A DNA stretch of 5,283 nucleotides, from contig CAITQY010000561.1 in the NCBI GenBank assembly GCA_903894655.1, positions 1-5,283 on the forward strand, given 5' to 3'. A program made the translations under genes and the position numbers. This document shows, piece by piece, positions 1 to 5,283 of the stretch; position 1 is the first letter of the stretch; the number at the start of each line of letters is the position of its first letter. This DNA comes from an uncultured Gemmatimonadota bacterium. GTDB lineage: Bacteria; Gemmatimonadota; Gemmatimonadetes; Gemmatimonadales; Gemmatimonadaceae. The notes under the pieces were generated by a model. That model was not told the DNA's origin. It did not search any database and saw nothing but the letters and a program-made list of their open reading frames with translations.

Positions 1-1076
1 CGATGCGACCCGATGTACACGTATTCGTTCGGATACGTACTGCCACGCAGAAGCCCAAGCGTGTTGTGAATCTGCTTCGTGCCGGCCGTCGCTTCGTCGG
101 TGGTCACTTCGACGCGCACGCGCACCGGACCCGGCCCGACGTGATAGCGCAACGCCATACCACCCTGCCAGTTGCGTGGGATATCCGTGCCCCGCACCTG
201 CGCCAGCAACGCCTGCGCATTCGCGGCGCTGATCGGCACGACCGGCACCTTCGGCACCGCCGTCTCTTCCGGCTTGAGGCGCGGCGCCCCCGGCTTGCTG
301 GCATACCCCGGAGTGAGCGGATCACCGGTGCCGTTGAACACGCTGCCACGCTGCAGGCCGCGCAACGGACGCATCGGTCCTTCGGGATACACATCGCCCT
401 GCACGAAGCCGTCGTCGAGCGGATCGGTGTAGATGAGCACCGCCACCGCCCCACGCTTCTCCGCCTCACGCGACTTGATGCCGCGGAAACTCCGCCCATA
501 CCGCGCCAGCACCACCTTGCCCTTCACCGACACGCCCATCGAATCCAGCGTGGCGTAGTCCTCGATCAGACCGAAGTTCACGAACACCAGTTCGCCTTCA
601 CCCACACCCGCGCCGCCGTAGCCGTTCACCGGCAGATACTGCGGCAGCATCGTGGAGGCATCGCTCGGGATGCCCGGCTCCTGCACGTCGAGTACGGTCG
701 TATCGCGCCCCATACTCGTGATCTTCACGCCGGTGGCATGCGGCAGATACACGTCGTAGCTCCGCAACTCAGTCTCGAGCCCCATCGCCTTCATCTGGTC
801 GATCACGTAGTCGGCGGTGCGCTTCTGGGCCGGCGTGCCCGCCACATGCGGCTCCTTCGACAGGGCGGCGGAGTGCGTCCGCGCCCGCGTGGCCTGCGGC
901 GCCTGGATGGCCTCCTGCTCGAGGCGCCGTTGCGTCGCCGCCGCGCTCGGAGAATAGCCGGGCATCGTCGTGGGGCTTTGCGCCGACAACACCGACGGGG
1001 AGAGCGCCGATGGCAGCTGCGCGGCAAGCGCGAGGGCACTGGTCATCGCCAGTGCCGTGGTGCGGGAAACGGACAC
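1..1076 (-). CDS. M28-family metallopeptidase, glutamate carboxypeptidase II (PSMA)-like, exported; 3' end beyond the window
   Basis: Seen: a GTG-started frame gives 358 complete residues and runs off the left edge. GTG at 1076 is chosen because GGAG (1088-1085) sits 8 nt upstream and the frame is closed by a stop at 1106-1104 with no other start between. Residues 1-33 look like a Sec signal peptide: Arg5, an Ala/Leu-rich core, and possible cleavage after LSA near residue 32. Residues 73-111 (SKEPHVAGT, then helix and YDVYLP) match the M28B N-terminal region. Residues about 155-225 form a protease-associated (PA) domain (GELVFVNFG, KGKVVLARYG, GAVAVLIYTDP). LQRGSVFNGTGDPLTPGY (241-258) is a PSMA-family signature. 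YVYIGSH (352-358) ends at His358, which aligns with the first zinc ligand of PSMA. Known: this family cleaves C-terminal glutamate or other residues from peptides outside the cytoplasm using two zinc ions. The remaining ligands and the dimerisation domain are outside the window, so activity cannot be judged. It follows the Smr gene by 27 nt. Family is secure; substrate is unknown. Confidence 0.93.
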   Translation of the reverse strand, partial: MSVSRTTALAMTSALALAAQLPSALSPSVLSAQSPTTMPGYSPSAAATQRRLEQEAIQAPQATRARTHSAALSKEPHVAGTPAQKRTADYVIDQMKAMGLETELRSYDVYLPHATGVKITSMGRDTTVLDVQEPGIPSDASTMLPQYLPVNGYGGAGVGEGELVFVNFGLIEDYATLDSMGVSVKGKVVLARYGRSFRGIKSREAEKRGAVAVLIYTDPLDDGFVQGDVYPEGPMRPLRGLQRGSVFNGTGDPLTPGYASKPGAPRLKPEETAVPKVPVVPISAANAQALLAQVRGTDIPRNWQGGMALRYHVGPGPVRVRVEVTTDEATAGTKQIHNTLGLLRGSTYPNEYVYIGSH

Positions 1077-1084
1077 GATATGTA

Positions 1085-1088
1085 CTCC
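1085..1088 (-). promoter_or_regulatory. Shine-Dalgarno site deciding the GTG start of the M28 peptidase
   Basis: On the minus strand CCGGAG precedes the GTG at 1076, with GGAG ending 8 nt before it. It lies in the 27-nt gap after the Smr stop codon. This is the best ribosome-binding site in the window and supports the GTG start over the in-frame ATG ten codons later. Confidence 0.75.
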
Positions 1089-1103
1089 GGTGGAGTGAGG
1101 AAA

Positions 1104-1691
1104 CTACCCCGCTTCGTACTCTTCGGCGGCGCGCAGGAGTGCCTGCTGCAGCAGGGCTTCGCGATCACCATCGTCGGCGAGCGCCGCGCTGAGCACCGAG
1201 AACTGCCGCTGCATCTCGTCCTCGAGCTGCAGCACCGTGGGCGACTGAATGCCGAGCACGGCCAGCGACATGGTGGAGAGATCGCGCAGCTGACGCACGG
1301 TTTCGTCGTCCAGCGCCTTGAGCGACGGAGGCACCGGCTTCGCCACCACCCGCTCCCGCCGGCGCTTCGGCGTTTCGAACAGCGCACGCACCGGCGCAAA
1401 CTCGACGACGAACGAACCCGGGGTGTGCTCGGCGTACCCGGTAATCACATTCCGGCGACGCAGCGACGGCAGCAGCTTCACTATGGCTTCGCGCACCGGT
1501 GAGTAGCCGTCCACGCTGTTGTTGCCACGTCCCGTGATCACCAGCGCTTCGTGGGCACCGAGCACTTGCTGTTGCCGGAGCCAGGAGTCGGCAAGCGTGG
1601 ACGCCTGCGACGCAGTGGGTTGCATCGCGCGCAGATTCAACGTGCGCGCCACGCCAAAGCGTAGTTCGTCGAAGGCGCGGTTGATGCTCAT
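1104..1691 (-). CDS. Smr-like domain protein with an unassigned helical C-terminal extension
   Basis: Seen: 195 residues from ATG at 1691. An in-frame TTG at 1700 would add three residues, but the only SD-like AGG (1703-1701) is 9 nt before the ATG and directly abuts the TTG, so ATG is preferred. Residues about 15-98 resemble an Smr domain. LNLR (18-21) sits where LDLH or LDLR is usual, followed by a helix, ALVITGRG (49-56) at the HGxG/TGxG position, and SPVREAIVKLLP leading to a closing GSFVVEF strand (92-98). Known: Smr domains occur in MutS2 and stand-alone proteins and bind or nick DNA or RNA; the Asp of the LDLR/LDLH motif is linked to nuclease activity. Here that position is Asn19, so activity may be reduced. 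A basic stretch (KRRRERVVAK, 109-118) leads to about 75 mostly helical residues with an acidic end, which I cannot assign. No signal peptide, so probably cytoplasmic. It starts 10 nt after the phosphatase stop, suggesting translational coupling. Confidence 0.8.
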   Translation of the reverse strand: MSINRAFDELRFGVARTLNLRAMQPTASQASTLADSWLRQQQVLGAHEALVITGRGNNSVDGYSPVREAIVKLLPSLRRRNVITGYAEHTPGSFVVEFAPVRALFETPKRRRERVVAKPVPPSLKALDDETVRQLRDLSTMSLAVLGIQSPTVLQLEDEMQRQFSVLSAALADDGDREALLQQALLRAAEEYEAG

Positions 1692-1701
1692 GACGGTCAA
1701 C

Positions 1702-3312
1702 CTACGGGCGGCGCAGGGCTTCGGTTAGCACGCGGCCGTCCACCTTATCGGTGGGCGGGATGCCGAGCATCTCGGCCAGCGTTGGTGCGACATCGACCGA
1801 GAACACCGGCTTGGCGTAGCGTCCCGGCTTCACCAGCGGCCCCATGAGCAGGATCGGGATGCGGGCGTCGAGGTCGTGCGGCGTGCCGTGCGTCGCGTAG
1901 CGCGTGGTATACCAGTAGTAGCCAGGCTTGAACGTCACCGTGAGCTCGGCCTGAAAGTCGGTGGGAATCGCATGCAACCACCGACGCGCAATGACGTCGC
2001 CCTTGGCGGCGGCCGCAGCCAGCGTGGACACGCGATCCACCCGCTGCATGCCCGGCAGCCGAAGCAGCTGACCACGCAACGCGGTGACCACCGAGTCGGC
2101 GTTCACCCGCTTGGCGGCCAACCGACGACGATCGAGGGACACGATGCCCGCCTGCAGCAAGAGCGCATCGCCCTCCACACCGCGGGCGGCCAACGCACTG
2201 CGGGCGGCGTCGATGATGGGCTGCGGATTCACGCGGCCGCGGTTGGGATCGGCACCGGGAAAGGCCACCTCAGGGAACGGCGACACGCCATGATCGGCGC
2301 TCAGCGCAAACACGATGCGCGTCGAGTCGCGCAGCGTGTACAGGGAGTCGATCAGTCGGCCGAGGAGGCGATCGACGCGCAGCACCTGATCGTGTAGCTC
2401 ACGCGACTCGGGACCATACCGGTGTCCGACGGCATCCGTGGTGGATAACGACACGGCGAGCACGTCGGTGGTTGGTCCCTTGCCGAGGTCGAGTGCGTTC
2501 ACCCCGGCGAGCGCCATGTCGACCGTCACCTCGTCCATCCACGGAAACTCCGTGAGGTTGGTCCCGGCCGCACGCACGTCGGTATCGAGCGTGTGCGGGA
2601 AGACGTAGTCCTTGCCCTGATTCTCGATGGCTACCGAGTCCTTCTCGGGATACTGCGAGGCCGCGAGCAGCGGATTCCATTGAGCGCCGAGGTACGGCTT
2701 CAGGAAATCGCGCGCGTTGAACTGCTGGACCCAGGCCGGCAGGGTGTCGGCGTAGTAGCGGCTGGTGGTGAAGCGCCCGTCGAGCGAGTACCAGTACACC
2801 TGCTGCTTTGCCCGACCCAATGGCAGGATCGCGCCGCGGTCCTTTCGCGACACCGACAGCGCGCGGCTGAACTGGTCGCGGGTGCGCATCCAGTCGAAGA
2901 GCGACGAACCGCGGAACCGGTACGGCGAGGCGCCACCACCACGTCCGAGCAGCAGCGGCGACTGCGGATCGGCCACGCCGAGTTCATTCAGCACCACACC
3001 GGTATGCGCCGGATAGCGCCCCGACCAGAGCGTTGCATGACCCGGCGCCGTCTCGGTCGTGGCATGATCGTGCGAGGCATTCGTGAAGAACGCCCCCTGC
3101 TTCAGCAGACGGCCAAGACCGCCGGTGAACTGCGACGCCCACTTATCGAGATAGTCGGGGCGCAGCTGGTCGATAGTGATCTGCACGACGAGCGTGGGCG
3201 GCGCGGCCTGGGCGGCGAGCGACGAGACGGCGAGCGACGGCGCGGCGGCCGTGGCAGTAAGCATCAACGCGGCAATCGCGGATGCGCGAAGAATCGGTCT
3301 GGAGACGAGCAT
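1702..3312 (-). CDS. Exported alkaline phosphatase, PafA-like (type I phosphodiesterase/nucleotide pyrophosphatase superfamily)
   Basis: Seen: 536 residues from ATG at 3312; the frame is open upstream only to a stop at 3366-3364, with no other start codon. Residues 1-36 are a signal peptide (Arg5, Arg9, hydrophobic core, AQA cleavage near 36), so the enzyme acts in the periplasm or outside. Metal and catalytic residues can be placed by motif: Asp48 (QITIDQLRPDY), nucleophile Thr88 in TETAPGHA, Asp293 and His297 (TTDAVGH), Asp340-His341 (SADHG) and His475 (THGTPHD). Asn109, Lys157 and Arg159 (SRKDRGAILP) match the PafA phosphate-binding trio typical of monoesterases. Known: PafA enzymes hydrolyse phosphate monoesters with two zinc ions and are often insensitive to phosphate repression. 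Inference: it releases phosphate from organic monoesters; preferred substrate unknown. Length fits the family. It heads a possible three-gene unit with the Smr and M28 genes. No good Shine-Dalgarno precedes the ATG. A diesterase preference is possible but less likely given the Lys/Arg pair. Confidence 0.93.
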   Translation of the reverse strand: MLVSRPILRASAIAALMLTATAAAPSLAVSSLAAQAAPPTLVVQITIDQLRPDYLDKWASQFTGGLGRLLKQGAFFTNASHDHATTETAPGHATLWSGRYPAHTGVVLNELGVADPQSPLLLGRGGGASPYRFRGSSLFDWMRTRDQFSRALSVSRKDRGAILPLGRAKQQVYWYSLDGRFTTSRYYADTLPAWVQQFNARDFLKPYLGAQWNPLLAASQYPEKDSVAIENQGKDYVFPHTLDTDVRAAGTNLTEFPWMDEVTVDMALAGVNALDLGKGPTTDVLAVSLSTTDAVGHRYGPESRELHDQVLRVDRLLGRLIDSLYTLRDSTRIVFALSADHGVSPFPEVAFPGADPNRGRVNPQPIIDAARSALAARGVEGDALLLQAGIVSLDRRRLAAKRVNADSVVTALRGQLLRLPGMQRVDRVSTLAAAAAKGDVIARRWLHAIPTDFQAELTVTFKPGYYWYTTRYATHGTPHDLDARIPILLMGPLVKPGRYAKPVFSVDVAPTLAEMLGIPPTDKVDGRVLTEALRRP

Positions 3313-3388
3313 ACCGAAAGTTATGCACCATGCTCGCCACGCGCAGCGCCAAGGGCTCGGCCGTTACCGAATCGCCGCACGAGCGAAC

Positions 3389-3423
3389 TCCACCAGCGGC
3401 CCTGTCCACCAGCGGCCCTGTCC
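3389..3423. repeat. 16-bp tandem direct repeat, about 2.2 copies
   Basis: The unit TCCACCAGCGGCCCTG occurs exactly at 3389-3404 and again at 3405-3420, and a third copy begins (TCC, 3421-3423). It lies in the presumed leader or promoter region of the phosphatase gene, about 80-110 nt upstream of its ATG. CCCTGTCC occurs at both unit ends (3400-3407 and 3416-3423). Its reverse complement GGACAGGG is at 3456-3463, so either copy could pair with that arm. Confidence 0.9.
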
Positions 3424-3532
3424 GGCCTCGAGCACGTCGCCGGATCGACGCGCCAGGACAGGGGCAACACCGCCGGTGATCGAACCACGCGAGGTCGGTG
3501 CGCTTCGCGGATGACGACACGCGAACGCACCG

Positions 3533-3568
3533 CGTGAATCTCCCGCACCGTTCACGGAGGCACGTGAA
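3533..3568. repeat. Alternating inverted repeats CGTGAA / TTCACG / CGTGAA
   Basis: CGTGAA at 3533-3538, its complement TTCACG at 3551-3556, and CGTGAA again at 3563-3568 are exact. The middle arm can pair with either flank, giving a 6-bp stem with a 12-nt or a 6-nt loop. This could be a pair of mutually exclusive hairpins or a clustered binding site for a dimeric regulator. Arms are short, so chance is possible. Confidence 0.6.
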
Positions 3569-3608
3569 GGCGACGGCAATATTGTGCATGCGGCGCGAAT
3601 GCACTAGG

Positions 3609-3664
3609 GCACGTGCAAATATTATTGCGGCGCGGTTTCCGTGTGCACGTGCTCGCGCACGTGC
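3609..3664. repeat. Three copies of the palindrome GCACGTGC
   Basis: The 8-bp palindrome GCACGTGC is exact at 3609-3616, 3645-3652 and 3657-3664. The core CACGTG occurs a fourth time at 3561-3566. Two of the copies form the arms of the hairpin after argD. The isolated copy at 3609-3616 is not part of that stem, so the motif may have another role such as a protein-binding site. Confidence 0.65.
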
Positions 3665-3667
3665 ACA
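3642..3667 (-). terminator. Perfect 11-bp hairpin after argD, probable transcription end or mRNA-stabilising structure
   Basis: TGTGCACGTGC (3642-3652) and GCACGTGCACA (3657-3667) are exact reverse complements around a 4-nt loop. Read on the minus strand the loop is GCGA, a GNRA-type tetraloop. The stem begins 7 nt after the argD TAA (3677-3675). There is no T-tract directly after it, as the next bases are CGGAAACCGCG, so it is not a textbook intrinsic terminator. In high-GC genomes such stems often mark a 3' end or protect mRNA from exonucleases. Confidence 0.6.
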
Positions 3668-3674
3668 TGACGCC

Positions 3675-4892
3675 TTATGCCTGCATCGCGGATTCCAGAA
3701 TCGCGAGGCCGGCGGCGAGTTCGGCCTTGGTGATCACCAGCGGCGGCAGGAAGCGCAGCGTGTGCTCGCCCGCGCTGACCAGCAGCAATCCCTTCTCGAA
3801 CGCGCGGCCGATGATCGCCGCCGCCGGCTCATGCACATCCATGCCCCACATGAGCCCCCGGCCACGAATCGCGCGCACCTGACCGGTGCGATCGGCAATC
3901 CCCTGTAGCTGTTCGCCAAACCATGCGCCGGTCTCGCGCACGTGCTGCAGCATGGCCGGGTCGGACAACCGCTGCACGACGTGGTGCGCCACATGCGCCA
4001 GCAGCGGACCGCCGCCGAAGGTGGTGCCGTGATCACCCGGCTGCATCGCACGCGCCACGGCGTCGTTCACCAGAATCGCGCCGATCGGCAGACCGTTGGC
4101 CAGCGGCTTCGCGATGGTCAGCATGTCGGGCACAACCCCAATCTGCTCATGCGCGAAAAACGTCCCGGTCCGTCCCAGTCCACACTGAATCTCGTCGAGA
4201 ATGAGCAGCACGTTCCGCTCCCGCGTGAGCTCGCGCAGACCGCGCAGGAACTCGGGGTCGACCACGCGCACACCGCCCTCACCCTGAATCGGCTCGACGA
4301 TCACCGCCGCCGTCTTCTCCGGGTGCAACGCCCGGGCGAGTTCGTCCAAGTTGCGCTCCACGATCGTCACGCCACCCATGAGGGGACGGAAGGGCAAGCG
4401 GTAGGCTGGACGGTCGGTGGCCGCCAGCGTGCCCGGCATGCGCCCATGAAACGACCCGCGTACCGCGATGATGTGGTGCTTGTTCGGGAAGCCCTGCGTG
4501 CCGCCCCAGCGACGCGCGAACTTGAAGGCGCCTTCGTTGGCCTCGGCCCCCGAGTTCGCGAAGAACACGCTGCTGGCGAACGAGTGATCCACGAACCACT
4601 GCGCCAGCGCCTCACCCGGCGCCGTGCGGTACAGGTTCGACGTGTGAATGAGTCCCGTGGCCAGCGCCTCCTGCATCGCGTTCACGACGCCCGGATCGTT
4701 GTGCCCCAGTGACGTCACCGCAATGCCGGCCACGAGATCGAGGTACTGCTTGCCGTGCTCGTCGAACATGTAGACGCCGTCGCCTCGCACGAACAGCGGT
4801 GCCTGTCGCTTGTACGTGCCGAGGATCGCGGGCAAAGCCGGGGTGGCCGTGAACGCGGTGGTCGGAGCGGGCGAGGGCATCGTCGAAGTCAT
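3675..4892 (-). CDS. argD: Acetylornithine aminotransferase (class III PLP aminotransferase)
   Basis: Role: PLP-dependent transfer of the amino group from glutamate to N-acetylglutamate-5-semialdehyde, giving N-acetylornithine, in cytoplasmic arginine synthesis; many ArgD enzymes also serve the lysine pathway. Seen: 405 residues, the usual family length. Motifs in order: FVRGDGVYMFDEHGKQYLD (34-52), phosphate-binding NSGAEANE (113-120), SFHGR (147-151), EPIQGEGGV (200-208), LDEIQCGLGRTG with PLP-ring Asp233 (232-243), Schiff-base Lys262 in AKPLANGLPIGA (261-272), GDHGTTFGGGPL (286-297), and carboxylate-binding Arg380 in LRFLPPL (379-385). ATG at 4892 is taken as the start; an AGG lies about 10 nt upstream, inside the end of argB. 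A second ATG four codons later lacks any such site. It starts 6 nt after the argB stop, so the two are co-transcribed and probably coupled. An N-succinyl or LysW-linked substrate cannot be excluded from sequence alone; ornithine or GABA aminotransferase is less likely next to argB. Confidence 0.94.
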   Translation of the reverse strand: MTSTMPSPAPTTAFTATPALPAILGTYKRQAPLFVRGDGVYMFDEHGKQYLDLVAGIAVTSLGHNDPGVVNAMQEALATGLIHTSNLYRTAPGEALAQWFVDHSFASSVFFANSGAEANEGAFKFARRWGGTQGFPNKHHIIAVRGSFHGRMPGTLAATDRPAYRLPFRPLMGGVTIVERNLDELARALHPEKTAAVIVEPIQGEGGVRVVDPEFLRGLRELTRERNVLLILDEIQCGLGRTGTFFAHEQIGVVPDMLTIAKPLANGLPIGAILVNDAVARAMQPGDHGTTFGGGPLLAHVAHHVVQRLSDPAMLQHVRETGAWFGEQLQGIADRTGQVRAIRGRGLMWGMDVHEPAAAIIGRAFEKGLLLVSAGEHTLRFLPPLVITKAELAAGLAILESAMQA

Positions 4893-4898
4893 GAGCAG

Positions 4899-5283
4899 CT
4901 ACCTGGAAGAGACGGCATCCGTTGCGTCCACGCGCGCAACGATCGCGGTTCCCGCCTCGGGAACAGTGAGTGCGGCGAGATCGCCAATCCGCACTCGGTG
5001 TACACCACCGGCCAGCGCCTGCGCGCAGGCATCGAGCTTGGCGGCCATGCCGCCGCCTGCCACCCCACTGGCGATCAGCGCCTGCGCCTCGTCGAGCGAC
5101 AGACGCGGCACGAGCACCTTCTCGCCGTCGAGCACACCCGGCACATCGGCCATGAGGAACAATTCATCGGCGCCGAGCGCCGCCGCGATGGCCGCCGCGG
5201 CGTCGTCACCGTTCACGTTGTACGCCCCGGCCCCGCTCTCCGCTTCACGCGCCGCCACCGGCGAGATCACCGGCAGAAAGCCG
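4899..5283 (-). CDS. argB: Acetylglutamate kinase, C-terminal part; 5' end beyond the window
   Basis: Role: ATP-dependent phosphorylation of N-acetylglutamate, the second step of arginine synthesis, in the cytoplasm. Seen: 127 residues entering from the right edge and ending with TAG at 4901-4899. Amino-acid-kinase motifs are GFLPVISPVA (window residues 1-10), YNVNGDD (21-27; the first Asp matches the catalytic Asp of E. coli ArgB NVNAD), LFLMADVPGVLDG in the ATP-binding region, and GGGMAAKLDAC carrying the conserved nucleotide-contacting Lys. The end is GTAIVA, as in the family's usual GT-x-I terminus. The segment between the IGDLAAL strand and GTAIVA is short compared with many ArgB proteins, which carry a longer HALLLELF-type stretch there. 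The N-acetylglutamate-binding N-terminal half is not visible. The pairing with argD supports the arginine assignment over the related LysW-aminoadipate kinase, though that stays possible. Confidence 0.9.
   Translation of the reverse strand, partial: GFLPVISPVAAREAESGAGAYNVNGDDAAAAIAAALGADELFLMADVPGVLDGEKVLVPRLSLDEAQALIASGVAGGGMAAKLDACAQALAGGVHRVRIGDLAALTVPEAGTAIVARVDATDAVSSR

Larger units (their letters stand above)
3313..3674. other. Intergenic region between argD and the phosphatase gene, rich in small repeats and dyads
   Basis: These 362 nt hold no convincing gene on either strand; the open frames that cross it are extensions of antisense frames. The argD end carries a strong hairpin (3642-3667). 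Two short AT-rich patches (around 3578-3583 and 3617-3626) stand out from the GC-rich surroundings. Next come alternating CGTGAA/TTCACG dyads (3533-3568) and a 16-bp tandem duplication (3389-3423). The promoter of the phosphatase gene should lie here, since argD seems to be terminated, but no clear -35/-10 pair with normal spacing is visible. CATAAC (3325-3320) is a weak -10-like match only 7 nt before the ATG and has no good -35. AATAAT (3626-3621) is a better -10-like match but also lacks a -35 at 17 nt. Confidence 0.8.

Noticed and set aside
3..1502. A 499-codon open frame on the plus strand across the M28 and Smr genes
   Set aside because: Its product is an Arg/His-rich low-complexity sequence with no recognisable domain. 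It lies antisense to two genes with clear motifs, and long antisense open frames are expected in GC-rich coding DNA.
1692..1700. TTG at 1700 as the start of the Smr protein
   Set aside because: The only SD-like AGG (1703-1701) touches this TTG, leaving no spacing, while it is 9 nt before the ATG at 1691. It would add only three residues.
3389..3463. CRISPR-like or REP-like array
   Set aside because: Two adjacent 16-bp copies with no spacers are a simple tandem duplication, and no further copies occur in the window.
2593..3537. A 314-codon plus-strand open frame across the phosphatase start and the intergenic gap
   Set aside because: Arg-rich product without motifs, antisense to the signal peptide and active-site part of the phosphatase; a compositional shadow.
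3143..3604. A minus-strand open frame from the intergenic gap overlapping the phosphatase start
   Set aside because: Cys/Arg-rich product without motifs. It overlaps the phosphatase signal peptide in another frame. Its internal ATG at 3332 might matter for coupling, but coding function is unsupported.
3942..4712. A 256-codon plus-strand open frame inside argD
   Set aside because: Antisense to the PLP-binding core of argD; the product has no recognisable family features.
1..5283. Insertion sequences, tRNA or rRNA genes, phage or defence genes
   Set aside because: No transposase, long terminal inverted repeats, tRNA cloverleaf or known defence domains were seen. The sequence is explained by five ordinary genes and one gap.

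Overview
This is a compact, high-GC bacterial segment in which every supported gene reads leftward, on the minus strand. Codon use is strongly GC-biased, and start codons include GTG and possibly TTG. The gene set is the end of argB, then argD, a PafA-type alkaline phosphatase, a small Smr-domain protein and a PSMA-like M28 peptidase. This fits a high-GC, Gram-negative-type lineage with many secreted hydrolases. Gemmatimonadota or a similar phylum is my best guess, but the guess is weak because no ribosomal RNA or other marker gene is present.

Layout from right to left, the direction of transcription. (1) 5283-4899: C-terminal 127 residues of acetylglutamate kinase (argB), cut by the window edge. 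(2) 4892-3675: complete acetylornithine aminotransferase (argD), 6 nt after argB. Together they form an arginine-biosynthesis operon segment. (3) 3674-3313: a 362-nt non-coding gap. It begins with a perfect 11-bp hairpin with a GNRA-type loop just after argD, and then holds a dense set of small repeats and dyads. (4) 3312-1702: a complete exported alkaline phosphatase of the PafA/nucleotide pyrophosphatase-phosphodiesterase superfamily with the recognisable active-site residues intact. (5) 1691-1104: an Smr-like protein with an unassigned helical C-terminal extension, placed so that its translation may be coupled to the phosphatase. (6) 1076-1: the N-terminal 358 residues of an exported M28 metallopeptidase resembling glutamate carboxypeptidase II, cut by the left edge exactly at its first zinc ligand.

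Genes 4-6 have gaps of 10 and 27 nt and could be one transcript. Two products are predicted to be exported: a phosphomonoesterase, and a peptidase that would release amino acids from peptides. The Smr protein is predicted to be cytoplasmic, and its link to them is unclear. I do not see a convincing new multi-gene system here. The parts most worth a second look are the repeat-rich gap between argD and the phosphatase, and the Smr protein with an altered active-site motif and extra C-terminal domain.
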